64,000 bases of DNA. Origin: Natrinema saccharevitans (GTDB taxonomy: Archaea > Halobacteriota > Halobacteria > Halobacteriales > Natrialbaceae). Made by a program: the position numbers and the translations under genes. Shown piece after piece: positions 18,468 through 27,157 of the stretch. The notes under the pieces are model-generated. The model saw only the letters and a list, made by a program, of their open reading frames with translations. It searched no databases and had not been told where the DNA came from. The stretch lies in assembly GCF_001953745.1 (NCBI RefSeq), contig NZ_LWLN01000001.1, forward strand, positions 558,001 to 622,000, read 5' to 3'. Within the stretch, counting starts at the first letter, position 1. Each line of letters opens with the position of its first letter.

Positions 18468-19075
18468 CCGTCGGGGTGGTACTCCACGTCGACGTCGAGA
18501 CCGGGGAGTGAGATCTCGTTCGAGGCGGGATACACCGCTTCCAGCTCGACGTCTTCCTGTACCATTCCGGGACGCTCCCCGGAGATGTTCGTGAGGTAGC
18601 CGTCCTCGGGCTCGGCGTTTCCGCCGGCCGTCTGCTGGAACTGCTGTTCCGGATTGTCGGTCGCCTGAGCGTTGACGACCTGTCCGTTGAACGTAGCCTC
18701 TTCCGCTTTCAAGTCGGTGAGTTTGATGTACTGCTCGTCCGCTTTGACCGTCCCGTCGGCGGCGAAGGAGATTTCCATCGAGCCGTCGATCATGGGTATC
18801 GACTTCTCGCCGCTCAGTACCATACCGTCGATCTCGACGCCGCGCTGTTCGACGACGGCGACCGGCGTCGTCCCCTCGGTATTCTCCCCGATGCTGGGAT
18901 AGAGGAGGAAGTCGTCCGATCTGATCTCGTCGGCCGTGACGGTAAAGCCGCTGCCACTGGCAGTGGCCATCGCCGTCGCGTAGGCCGTCCCCGACGAGAG
19001 GACGACGAGACCGACGAGGGCGACGACCAGAAACGACACGCCGGTCCCGGTCGCGAGTCGCTTTCGGCGATACAT
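18464..19075 (-). CDS. DUF6230-like exported protein
   Basis: A 203-residue protein with a basic N-terminus (MYRRKRLATGTG) and one signal/anchor helix (about 13-35), followed by a beta-rich ectodomain. The pattern FTVTADEIRSDDFLLYP, a later TPVAVVEQRGVEIDGMVL, and EQYIKLTDLKAEEATF matches actinobacterial DUF6230 proteins (FxVxADxL...F..Y, ...PVAV...I..M, LYIDVDDLxADATF) as I recall them. It is the first gene of an operon with the DUF6114-like gene (GTGA overlap), a pairing also seen in actinobacteria. Function is unknown; an envelope-exposed protein anchored or handled by DUF6114 is the natural guess. Confidence 0.72.
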   Translation of the reverse strand: MYRRKRLATGTGVSFLVVALVGLVVLSSGTAYATAMATASGSGFTVTADEIRSDDFLLYPSIGENTEGTTPVAVVEQRGVEIDGMVLSGEKSIPMIDGSMEISFAADGTVKADEQYIKLTDLKAEEATFNGQVVNAQATDNPEQQFQQTAGGNAEPEDGYLTNISGERPGMVQEDVELEAVYPASNEISLPGLDVDVEYHPDG

Positions 19076-19635
19076 ACTAGACCCACCCCGAACGATCGGT
19101 TCGGCGACCTTCGTTCTATTCGCTGCGCTCACACCGTGTCCGCTCCGATATCGCGGCCTCATTTCGAACGCCACAAGTCCACACCCAACACGACCCCCAA
19201 TTATTTTTCCTCTTTGTATACAGGAATATTTATAACTATCAGGCAGGGAATATTATGGCTACGATGGATGTCTGTAAATCGGGAAAGGACGCCGTCCGTT
19301 CGTGGAGAGTCGAACTATCGTTATTCTGTGCGGTCATAAATGGCCGTGGAAACGCGGGAAAACGCCTATCGGACCGAATCGCTCGTATCGGACCATGCGA
19401 ACGGACCGAACTGGAATCGACGGTCACATCGGTTCTCGTTCCAAGTTCGAGTCGAGTTCTCGAGGCTCGCGAGACGATGCCGACTGTCGCGGCGACACCA
19501 CCGACGAATCGACCGCCGGCGCGGCAACGGGAGCGCGACGGTCGCGTCGGCGCGCGGTTCGATAGCGATCCGGCGATATTCTATCCAAACAACCGATACT
19601 GAAAAATACCTGTTCGATGTCGTGACTGTCGAACG
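19076..19635. other. Intergenic region with promoters, no convincing gene
   Basis: The minus strand near 19075-19110 is the promoter side of the DUF6230-like operon and contains a CCGAAC/GTTCGG hairpin (19089-19105). On the plus strand TATTTATAACT (about 19227-19237) is followed by an ATG at 19255 that opens 115 codons. The product is basic, Arg/Pro-rich and poor in Asp/Glu, so I doubt it is a protein. Confidence 0.4.
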
Positions 19636-20234
19636 ATGATATACGCGAAATGTGTTCTCATTCCTGATGCCGAGGGATTGCACCCGCTCGATCGACGGAT
19701 CGCCGAACACCCGAACGTCACGCGTGAACTCATCTACAACGTCAACCTCTCGCCGACGAGTCGATCCTGTCGTCGTCGATGACCAACCAGTACCAACTCT
19801 CGAGCGCCGACGGCGAACACCACGCCTACATTCACCTCGAGGCCGGCGACCGGCTCGTCGGGCTGTTGAGCATGCTCAGGGAGTTCGAGTTCATTTACGA
19901 TACGCCCCTCGAGTTCACGCGCCGCGGCGGCCTCCGGGTCACGATGATCGGTGACGTACAAAGCTTTCAGAAGGCCGTTCCGGACGTTCCCGACGGGATC
20001 AGGCTCAAACTCCTCAAGACGGGCCGGTACGAACCGAACACGGACCGGCTGTTCTCCCAGTTGACCGGTCGCCAACAGGAGATCCTCCGGACCGCCGTCG
20101 AGATGGGATACTACGACGTTCCGCGGGCGGTGACACACGGGGACATCGGCGAGGCGCTGGGCTGTACCGGAGGGACAGTCGGCGGCCACCTGCGACGGAT
20201 CGGGGCGACGCTGCTTACCCAGATCGTTCCCTGA
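19636..20234 (+). pseudogene. Bat-type HTH (HTH_10) regulator, frameshifted
   Basis: ATG at 19636 opens MIYAKCVLIPDAEG...YNVNL, the usual start of bacterio-opsin-activator-like regulators, but the frame stops at TGA 19780-19782. One base shift near 19749 (CTCTCGCC, expected CTCCTCGCC) restores ADESILSSS and runs into the frame that ends at 20234. The rest carries the sensor-like region and a C-terminal HTH_10 domain with LTGRQQEILRTAVEMGYYDVPR and LGCTGGTVGGHLRR. The full protein would be about 199 residues. It precedes an ABC-2 exporter that it may have controlled. A start at 19779 would remove the N-terminus. Confidence 0.75.
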
Positions 20235-20255
20235 TTCGATTGCGAACGATCCGAA

Positions 20256-20341
20256 CTATAGTAGCTCTTGAAACGATTTACACACCGATCACGACGCTTT
20301 CCTGCGATCGAGTGTGCATTGACTTTCAAGAGCTACTATAG
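20256..20341. repeat. Palindromic MITE-like element 1
   Basis: An 86-base element bounded by a perfect 18-base inverted repeat, CTATAGTAGCTCTTGAAA (20256-20273) and its complement (20324-20341). The 50-base interior is itself partly self-complementary (CACACCGATC against GATCGAGTGTG), so the whole can fold into one long hairpin. It has no coding capacity. It lies between the broken HTH gene and the ABC gene. No target-site duplication is obvious. Confidence 0.75.
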
Positions 20342-20398
20342 AGGATATCCCTCGTGGTCGACACGGGTCGGGCCGGATGTCGACGGGTACGGCTGCCA

Positions 20399-20408
20399 TG
20401 GTATATAC
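20399..20408 (+). promoter_or_regulatory. TATA box of the ABC-2 exporter operon
   Basis: GGTATATACG is centred about 28 bases before the ATG at 20432. It supports that start and a leaderless transcript. Confidence 0.65.
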
Positions 20409-20431
20409 GGGTGGCTGCCGAGGGTGCCGGT

Positions 20432-21397
20432 ATGGCAGCGATCGAACTCGAGGGGCTCACGAAAGATTACGGCGAGGTACTCGCCAACGACGACGTCACG
20501 TTCGCCGTCGAAGAGGGGGAAATTTTCGGGTATCTCGGCCCCAACGGCGCGGGGAAAACGACGACGATCCGGACGCTGCTCGGGTTTCTCTCGCCGACCG
20601 CGGGAACGGCTCGGTTACTCGGTAACGACGTGACCGACGAGTCCCAACTGCTCGCGGCCAAACGCCGGCTCGGCTACCTCCCAGACGATCCGGGGTTCGA
20701 CGAAACGGCGACCGGCCGGGCGGTCCTCGACCTCCACGCATCGCTCAAGGGCGACGAGCGAAGCGCGGAGTTGCTCGAGCTGTTCGATCCGCCGCTCGAT
20801 CGCGAAATCAGGGAGTACTCGCGCGGCAACGTCGAGAAGCTGGGACTGGTGACGACGTTCATGCACGATCCCGATCTGGTGATTCTAGACGAGCCGACCA
20901 GCGGGCTCGATCCTCTCCTCCAACAGCGGTTCAACGAGTTCGTCCGGACCGAACGGGAGCGCGGGCTGACGGTGTTTTTCTCCTCGCACATCCTGAGCGA
21001 GGTGCGAAAGCTGTGCGACCGCGTCGGCATCATCCGTGACGGCCGGCTCGTCACGGTCGAGCCGGTGGAATCGCTACTGGACAGGAGCGGCAAGTTCGTC
21101 CGGTTACACGCCGCGGAAGCGATCCCGGTCGACGCCCTCGAGATCGACGGGGTCCACGGCATCGAGTCCGATACGGGGCCGAGCGACGGGACCGAATACG
21201 CGTTCACGTTCACCGGCGACGTCAACGCCCTGCTCGCGGCCCTCCGGGAGTACCGATTGCACGACCTGTCGATCGAGGAAGCGCCGCTCGAGGAGGTCTT
21301 CATGCGGTTCTACGACGATTCCGGCGGAAGTGAACGGAATGGGGCTGGTCTGGCCGCGGGGACCGGCACGGCGGATGCGGGTGAGAGCGATGTTTGA
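20432..21397 (+). CDS. ABC transporter ATP-binding protein (ABC-2 exporter type)
   Basis: A 321-residue ATPase subunit. Walker A GPNGAGKT is at 36-43, the signature motif is YSRGNVEKL (129-137) in place of LSGGQ as in many CcmA/NatA-type exporters, Walker B LVILDEP is at 149-155, and the H-loop lies in SSHIL. A C-terminal regulatory region of about 90 residues ends in a family-typical APLEEVFMRFY motif. It overlaps the permease gene by eight bases. The cargo is unknown. The ATG at 20432 is fixed by the TATA box. Confidence 0.92.
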   Translation: MAAIELEGLTKDYGEVLANDDVTFAVEEGEIFGYLGPNGAGKTTTIRTLLGFLSPTAGTARLLGNDVTDESQLLAAKRRLGYLPDDPGFDETATGRAVLDLHASLKGDERSAELLELFDPPLDREIREYSRGNVEKLGLVTTFMHDPDLVILDEPTSGLDPLLQQRFNEFVRTERERGLTVFFSSHILSEVRKLCDRVGIIRDGRLVTVEPVESLLDRSGKFVRLHAAEAIPVDALEIDGVHGIESDTGPSDGTEYAFTFTGDVNALLAALREYRLHDLSIEEAPLEEVFMRFYDDSGGSERNGAGLAAGTGTADAGESDV

Positions 21398-22175
21398 ACT
21401 GATCGCGTACGACGGCCGCCGCCGGCTCCGGGGCAGCCTGTCTCTTTCGATCGGGCTCTCCGTACTCGCCGCGATGGTCGTCTGGGTCTATCCCTCCTTC
21501 GAGGCCGAAATCGACCTCGAGGGGCTGCTGGCGGCCTATCCCGAGCCGATCCTCCAGGTGATGGGGGTCCAGACGATGACGAGTCTGGCGGGCTTTCTCT
21601 CGTTCGAACTCTACACCTTCGGCTGGATCATCATGCTGGGGCTGTATCTGGCCTACAGCACTGCGGGGACGATCGCCGACGACGTCGACCGCGGGCGGAT
21701 GGACGTGTTGCTGGCGATGCCGATCTCCCGAGGGAGACTGGTCGCCGAGCGGTTCGGGGCGATGGCCGTGCCGATCGTCGGTGCTAACCTCCTCCCGCCG
21801 CTGGTCGTCTACGTCGGCGCGCACCTGATCGACCACCCGATCCCCGCCGTCGACGTCCTCGCGGTCCACCTGCTCTCGATTCCCTACCTGTTCGCCTGCG
21901 CCGGGATCGGCCTGCTCGCGTCCGTGATCGTCGATCGGGCGACGACCGCCCAGCGGGTGGCCCTGGGCGTGACCTTCGCGCTCTTTCTCTCCGAATCGCT
22001 GCTGTCGGGGACCGACGCCGAGGTCGTCGGCGCGATCGCACCGATGCGGTACTACGATCCCAACGCCATTTTGCTCGAGGGGAACTACGACCTTCTCGGC
22101 GCGGGGATCCTGGTGGCGATGACCGTCGCGTTGCTGGTCGGGAGTCAGGTCTGGTTCCGCCGGCGCGACGTCTGA
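21390..22175 (+). CDS. ABC-2 type transporter permease
   Basis: A 261-residue integral membrane protein with six predicted helices, starting near residues 20, 65, 100, 140, 170 and 230. The first cytoplasmic segment FELIAYDGRRRLRG and the STAGTIADDVDRGRMDVLLAMPISRGRL loop are typical of ABC-2 permeases that pair with NatA-like ATPases. It overlaps the ATPase gene by eight bases, so both subunits are made together. Cargo is unknown; drugs, lipids or metal-linked peptides are all possible. Confidence 0.9.
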   Translation: MFELIAYDGRRRLRGSLSLSIGLSVLAAMVVWVYPSFEAEIDLEGLLAAYPEPILQVMGVQTMTSLAGFLSFELYTFGWIIMLGLYLAYSTAGTIADDVDRGRMDVLLAMPISRGRLVAERFGAMAVPIVGANLLPPLVVYVGAHLIDHPIPAVDVLAVHLLSIPYLFACAGIGLLASVIVDRATTAQRVALGVTFALFLSESLLSGTDAEVVGAIAPMRYYDPNAILLEGNYDLLGAGILVAMTVALLVGSQVWFRRRDV

Positions 22176-22275
22176 GAGTCGGTCGTCGCGGTCCGAGTCC
22201 GCCCTGAGACGCCGCGCGCCGACGATCCCGTCGCTACCATATCGAGTTCGGGGCCCAAACGAGCGTCCGATATCA

Positions 22276-22980
22276 CAGGAGCGGCTGCAGCGCCACCAGA
22301 TCGCCGTCTACGCGGTCGCGATCGCACGGGATCGGGGCTGGGACGACCGTCTGCAGCGTCGATCTTCCAGCGACTCATCACGCCCGTGCTGGCGGTGTTG
22401 CTGTCCGCGGCCTTCGTCCGGTTTCGCGCCGCGATCACCAACAGCCGGTTCATAGACGGCGCGCTCGTGCTGACCTTCCTCGTCGTCCCCGTCGTCTACG
22501 GGCTCACTCGATTCCTCCCGAACGAGCCCGTCGTTCTGGTCGGCGCGTCCATGGTGTTGTTGACGCCGCGTATCGACTACGTGATCGCGTTCACCGACCT
22601 CGCCGGCGGCGACGCCGGCCTGCTGCTCCTGCAACTGCTGTTTCTGCCCGTGTATCTCTGGCTGTTCAGGGCCGAGAGGGATCGCGACCGCCGTCGAACC
22701 CGGCCCCTTCCTCGAGGCATTTCTCCTGTTGATCGCCGTGCCGCTGGCGCCGGCGTGGCTCACCGAGATCGGAGCGACCGGCTCGCCGACCGCCCGCTGC
22801 TGGCAGTCGGCGATGGGGTGGCTTCCGGTTCCGATGATGGTGCGACCCTGCTGGTCGTGATCGCCTCGCAGCTCCCGCGGGTTCGGGGCTCGATCGAGGG
22901 GGATCGCGGCCGTCGTCCCCGTTCACGTCGCCTTTCCGGTCGTCATTTTCCACGAGGGGCGCGCGGAGCTATTTCCTCAT
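22276..22980 (+). pseudogene. ACR3-family arsenite efflux transporter, degraded remnant
   Basis: Pieces in three frames read in order as an ACR3/bile-acid-symporter-like protein: QRHQIAVYAVAI (22285-), LITPVLAVLLSAAF, RFIDGALVLTFLVVPVVYGL, VLLTPRIDYVIAFTDLAGGDA, VEPGPFLEAFLLLIAVPLA, SAMGWLPVPMM and LLVVIASQLPR. At least three frameshifts or short deletions separate them, and the last third of the gene is missing. The essential Cys of the TPCIDYV motif has become Arg (CGT near 22570). It cannot make a working pump. It follows the ABC-2 exporter genes on the same strand. Confidence 0.8.
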
Positions 22981-23017
22981 GCTACAGGGGGTTTCGATCG
23001 ATAGCTAGCGGGCCGTC

Positions 23018-23704
23018 TCAGACCACGTCGCCGCGAACCGTCACGCCGTCCTGTTGCTCTCGCCACGCGTGGAGTTCCCGCGCCGCGGTTTTGGCCTCGT
23101 CGTCGTCCAGTCCGAGCATCTCGAGAGCCGCCGACAGCGTCGGCAGGGCAAGTTCGCCCTTCCGGAGCTTTCGGAACGCCTCGTCGCTTCGAGCCCCCTC
23201 GGCCCAGAGACAGACCCCGCGGGGATCGAGCAACTGCGAGTAGTCCTCGCGCAGTCGCGCCCCGCGCAGTCGCTGGGTCACGTTGTCCTCGAAGGAGGCG
23301 TTACAGACCTCGAGGTGGATCGGTTCGTCGTCTCCGAGGAGGTGGGCGGCCAGACACTGCTCGGGCGCGGCGTGGCCGTTCGCGTTGGCGCGAAGGTATT
23401 CGGGATACTCGCGCGCCCAGTCCGCGCGAACCGACTTGCCGACGCCCGCGACGCCGTGGGAGTCGCGGAACGCTGCGTCGGGGTCCAACTCGTGGTCGTC
23501 CGCGCCAGCGGTCGGGCTGCTGTCGTCGCGCACGAGAACGTCCTTCGTCACGTAGACGTCCAGGCGTTCGACGGGATCGAGTCCCAGCGCGACGTCGCCG
23601 AATGTCCACACCTCCCTGACCGGCACCGGCATGCGCTCGTCCGCGACGGTCTCCACGAGGTCCTCGAGGCGGTCGACCGCCACTTTCCGATCGAATCCAC
23701 TCAT
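23018..23704 (-). CDS. Conserved haloarchaeal protein of unknown function (DUF7095-like)
   Basis: A 228-residue soluble acidic protein. I recognise it only as a conserved haloarchaeal family. It opens MSGFDRKVAVDRLEDLVETV and contains VWTFGDVALGLDPVERLDVYVTKDV, a segment resembling nucleotide- or RNA-processing accessory proteins but with no catalytic motif I can name. The start at 23704 is chosen over an upstream in-frame start on composition. It is convergent with the remnant arsenite pump and divergent from the hydrolase gene. Confidence 0.75.
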   Translation of the reverse strand: MSGFDRKVAVDRLEDLVETVADERMPVPVREVWTFGDVALGLDPVERLDVYVTKDVLVRDDSSPTAGADDHELDPDAAFRDSHGVAGVGKSVRADWAREYPEYLRANANGHAAPEQCLAAHLLGDDEPIHLEVCNASFEDNVTQRLRGARLREDYSQLLDPRGVCLWAEGARSDEAFRKLRKGELALPTLSAALEMLGLDDDEAKTAARELHAWREQQDGVTVRGDVV

Positions 23705-23857
23705 CGATCGCCGTTGGTGCCGGACGCGCAAAGTCGTTTCTCAGTCGCGACCGCGTGCGATCGTTCGGACCGCCGACCTGCGGTCAGCGGCCACGACCGT
23801 CACGAGCGATGGCTCGAGAGATCAGGTTTTTTACCGATTCGCGGCGAACGCAAACCC

Positions 23858-24577
23858 ATGCGACACCGGATCTTCAACGAGGACGGCGACGCGGACCTCG
23901 TCTTCGTCATGGGCTGGGGCAACCGCTGGACCCACGAGAACGTCAGCTGGCTCATCGGACGGCTAACCGAGGCCGGCTATCGGGTCCACGCGTTCGAACT
24001 CCCGACGAACATCGGGGACTTCAAAGCCGACTGGCTCGAGCCCGTCGCCGAGTACGTCCGCGATCTCGAGGGGTATCAGTTGCTCGGCCACAGCGCCGGC
24101 TCGCTGGTGGCACAGGCCCTCGACGGCGCGGACAACCACGTCTATCTGAGCCCGTGGTGGGGGTACGGCGAGGGGTTCCCGGAACCGGTGTTAGATGCCG
24201 TCTCGAGGCTCCCGACGACGTTTCCCTGTCTCCCGACCGGCGGCTTCGACCGCGAGGACCTCGGTCGGGAGGCGACCGACCACCAGCTCGAGACGACTCC
24301 GTCGTGGGTGTCGCCGGCCTTCGTCCGCGAGACCCGCCGCGCACAGCAGGAGTTGCTGACGATCGATCACGACGCCGTCGTCTTCTGCTCGCTGCGTGAC
24401 CCCGTCATCAACCTGCGACCGATCGGCGAGCGGGTGCCCGCCGACCACGTCGTCCTCTACGACGGCGGCCACGAACTGTTCTCCTCGCCGGGTCGCGAAC
24501 GGTACGTCGATCCCCTGCTTGCCGCCCTCGAGGACGGCGCTGACGCCCTCGAGCGTCGCGAACGAATCCCGGCCTGA
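23858..24577 (+). CDS. Alpha/beta hydrolase
   Basis: A 239-residue soluble hydrolase. The oxyanion region is FVMGWGNRWTHEN, the nucleophile lies in GHSAGS (about residue 82), an acidic residue is in CSLRDPVI and the histidine in YDGGHELF. GTTTTTTACC at 23825-23834 is a TATA box 27 bases upstream of the ATG, so the transcript is leaderless and this start is firm. Substrate unknown. The 153 bases before it hold only promoters. Confidence 0.87.
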   Translation: MRHRIFNEDGDADLVFVMGWGNRWTHENVSWLIGRLTEAGYRVHAFELPTNIGDFKADWLEPVAEYVRDLEGYQLLGHSAGSLVAQALDGADNHVYLSPWWGYGEGFPEPVLDAVSRLPTTFPCLPTGGFDREDLGREATDHQLETTPSWVSPAFVRETRRAQQELLTIDHDAVVFCSLRDPVINLRPIGERVPADHVVLYDGGHELFSSPGRERYVDPLLAALEDGADALERRERIPA

Positions 24578-24662
24578 ACGCTCGGACGCCGTGTAACTCG
24601 CGACGCCACTGGTACTCCCGGAGACGAAACCGTGATTGGCGGCGACCGACAACGGCCCGCTA

Positions 24663-25622
24663 ATGGACTGTACCCGATGCGACGAGGAAGCGGTCATGCA
24701 CGCCGCCTACTCCGGCTCCCATCTCTGTGCGGATCACTTCCGCGAGTCGGTCGAAAAGCGGGTCCGACGGCGCGTCCGACGGGACGATCTCGTCCCCCAC
24801 GACGCGACGCCCGAGGACCCGCAGACGTGGGTGATCGGGCTCTCCGGCGGGAAAGACAGCGTCGTCCTCACGCAGATCCTCCACGACACCTTCGCCGAGG
24901 ACCCCCGCATCGAACTCGTCGGGCTGACTATCCACGAGGGCATCGAGGGCTATCGCGACGAGTCCGTCGAGGCTTGCGTCGAACTCAGCGAGGAGTTGGG
25001 CATCCGCCACGAACTCGTCAGCTACGCCGAGGAGTTCGGCGTCCGCATGGACGAGGTCGTCGAGGACGACCCCGAGAACATGGCCGCCTGCGCCTACTGC
25101 GGCGTCTTCCGGCGAGATCTCCTCGAGAAGTACGCCGAGGAACTCGAGGCCGACCTGCTGCTGACCGGCCACAATCTCGACGACGAGGCCCAGACTGCCC
25201 TGATGAACTTCCTCGAGGGCGACGTCGAACAGATCGCGAAACACTTCGACGCCAGCCTCGGTCCCCTCTCGGAACGGGGCGAACAGGACGAGTTCGTCCC
25301 CCGCGCCAAGCCGCTGCGTGACGTTCCCGAGAAGGAGGTCGCCCTCTACGCCCACCTCGACGACCTGCCGGCCCACATCGCCGAGTGTCCCCACGCCAGC
25401 GAGGCCTACCGGGGCGAGATCCAGCAGTTGCTCTACGATCTCGAGGAGAACCACCCCGGTACCCGACACTCGATCCTGGCTGGCTACGAGGATCTCGCGT
25501 CGATCGCCGCCGACGAGTACGGCGGCGACGACGGTGCCGACCTGCAGGAGTGTGCCGAGTGCGGGTCGACGACGACCCGCGAGGTCTGTCGGAAGTGTTC
25601 GCTGCTCGAGTCGCTGGCCTGA
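24663..25622 (+). CDS. ncsA: tRNA 2-thiolation protein NcsA (Ncs6/TtuA family)
   Basis: A 319-residue adenylating sulfurtransferase. Its N-terminal zinc finger begins MDCTRCDE with a further Cys/His pair (LCADH), the PP-loop SGGKDS is at 61-66, CAYCG holds active-site cysteines, and a C-terminal CAEC/CRKC zinc finger ends the protein. The family uses a SAMP/Urm1-like sulfur carrier to thiolate the wobble uridine of tRNAs. In Haloferax volcanii ncsA sits beside ftsZ2, and the same order is seen here, with ftsZ2 convergent downstream. Confidence 0.93.
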   Translation: MDCTRCDEEAVMHAAYSGSHLCADHFRESVEKRVRRRVRRDDLVPHDATPEDPQTWVIGLSGGKDSVVLTQILHDTFAEDPRIELVGLTIHEGIEGYRDESVEACVELSEELGIRHELVSYAEEFGVRMDEVVEDDPENMAACAYCGVFRRDLLEKYAEELEADLLLTGHNLDDEAQTALMNFLEGDVEQIAKHFDASLGPLSERGEQDEFVPRAKPLRDVPEKEVALYAHLDDLPAHIAECPHASEAYRGEIQQLLYDLEENHPGTRHSILAGYEDLASIAADEYGGDDGADLQECAECGSTTTREVCRKCSLLESLA

Positions 25623-25787
25623 CTCGAGGCGGGCTCTATTTCGACGTTTCAGCTTCGTATACGCTCGTAAACAGCAATATCCGTCCCAGTTCGTCGAAGG
25701 AGACGCTCGCTCACGGTGAGAACCGAGCGAAAAAGCGGCTACGGACGGAACCGATCGCAGGTGGTGTGTCGATCGTGGTCGCGTCGG

Positions 25788-26975
25788 TTACCGGATGACG
25801 TCGACGCCGTTCTGGCGGTCGACTTTCTCGCGGCCGCCGTCGCTTTGCGCGCCGAAGCCGGAGCCGCCGGCCTCGACGTTGTTGCTCGCGTCGAAGTCGG
25901 CCTCGTTGATGCCCTCGATGCTCGCGCGGGACTTGTCGGCCTGTTTCTGTGTGGTCGGGCCGAGGACCTGCGCGCTCTGGACGCCGGTCATGATCGCCAT
26001 GACCCGGACCTTCCCCTTGTAGGACTCCTGAATGCGCGCGCCCCAGATGACGTTCGCGCTGGCCTCGAGGCGCTCGGTGATGTTGTCGGCGATGCCCTCG
26101 GCCTCTTTGAGCGTGAGGTCGGGGCCGCCGGTGATGTGGACGAGTCCGCCGCTCGCGCCGCGGTAGTCGACGTCAAGCAGCGGATGGTTCATCGCGTCCT
26201 TGACGACCTCGTCGGTCTTGTTCTTGTCCTGGGTCTCGCCGACCAGCATCACCGCGACGCCGCCCTGGTTCATGATCGTGGACATGTCCGCGTAGTCCAG
26301 GTTGATCAGAGACGGTTGGGTGATCGTCTCCGAGATGCCCTTGACGGTCTCGGCGATGATCTGGTCCATCACCGAGAACGCCTTCCCGATCGGGAGGTTC
26401 GGGACGTAATCGAGCAACCGGTTGTTGTCCAGCACGATGATCGAGTCGGCCTGCTCGCGCAGCTTCTCGAGGCCTTCCTCGGCTTTGACCGTGCGGGCAC
26501 GTTCGACGTTGAACGGCGTCGAGACCATGCCGACGACGATCGCACCCTGCTCTTTGGCGATCTCCGAGACGACGGGGGCGGCACCCGTGCCGGTGCCACC
26601 GCCCATCCCGGCGGTCACGAACACGAGGTCCGCATCGCCGAGGACGTCCTTGATCGTCCCCTGGGCCATCTCGGTGGCGCGTTCGCCCATCGACGGGTCG
26701 CCACCGGCACCGAGCCCGTTGGTGAGGGATTTGCCGACGAGGATCTTCGTGTCGGCCTCGATCATCTTGAGGTGCTGTTTGTCCGTGTTGATCGCGATCG
26801 TGTCGGCACCGTCGACGCCGATGTTGTACAGGCGGTTGATGGTGTTGTTGCCGGCACCGCCACAGCCGACGATGACGATCCGCGGATCGCCGAACTCATC
26901 GTCGTCCATCGAGACGTCCATCTCCCGGGCCTCTTCCTCCGCGTTCTCTAAGGCGTCCTGAACGATATCCTGCAT
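25788..26975 (-). CDS. ftsZ2: Cell division GTPase FtsZ2
   Basis: A 395-residue tubulin-like GTPase that forms the division ring and drives constriction in haloarchaea, acting with FtsZ1. The GTP-binding segment [10 protein letters not shown] is at 37-46 and the tubulin signature GGGTGTG is at 125-131; the catalytic T7 loop region is [12 protein letters not shown]- and C-terminal acidic tails are present. It is assigned FtsZ2 rather than FtsZ1 or CetZ because it is preceded by cdrS (two bases apart) and lies next to ncsA, the order known in Haloferax. It is co-transcribed with cdrS. Confidence 0.93.
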   Translation of the reverse strand: MQDIVQDALENAEEEAREMDVSMDDDEFGDPRIVIVGCGGAGNNTINRLYNIGVDGADTIAINTDKQHLKMIEADTKILVGKSLTNGLGAGGDPSMGERATEMAQGTIKDVLGDADLVFVTAGMGGGTGTGAAPVVSEIAKEQGAIVVGMVSTPFNVERARTVKAEEGLEKLREQADSIIVLDNNRLLDYVPNLPIGKAFSVMDQIIAETVKGISETITQPSLINLDYADMSTIMNQGGVAVMLVGETQDKNKTDEVVKDAMNHPLLDVDYRGASGGLVHITGGPDLTLKEAEGIADNITERLEASANVIWGARIQESYKGKVRVMAIMTGVQSAQVLGPTTQKQADKSRASIEGINEADFDASNNVEAGGSGFGAQSDGGREKVDRQNGVDVIR

Positions 26976-26977
26976 CG

Positions 26978-27157
26978 TTACACCTTGGCCCAGTTGCGTT
27001 TTCCGGACTGCTCCTTGGGAGCCTCCCGCTGTTCGTTGATCATCTCGCGGACGGCCGACCGGATCGCCTCGCTCCGGTTCGGGAACTCGCCCGCGTCGAC
27101 CAGTTGCTCTACCTCATCGATCTGCTGTTTCGGGATTCGCAGTGTCACACGCTCCAT
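26978..27157 (-). CDS. cdrS: Ribbon-helix-helix cell-division regulator CdrS
   Basis: A 59-residue protein, too short for usual ORF cut-offs. It reads [20 protein letters not shown], then a helix-turn-helix with [14 protein letters not shown], then a basic tail ending NWAKV. This is a ribbon-helix-helix fold. In Haloferax and Halobacterium the equivalent cdrS is cotranscribed with ftsZ2 and coordinates division genes. The stop TAA is two bases from the ftsZ2 ATG. The leader upstream contains repeated GTAAGAC sites. Confidence 0.9.
   Translation of the reverse strand: MERVTLRIPKQQIDEVEQLVDAGEFPNRSEAIRSAVREMINEQREAPKEQSGKRNWAKV

Noticed and set aside
19255-19602. 115-codon frame with a good TATA box (TATTTATAACT) 25 bases upstream
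   Set aside because: The product is basic and Arg/Pro-rich, unlike haloarchaeal proteins, and shows no motif. The promoter may drive an RNA instead.
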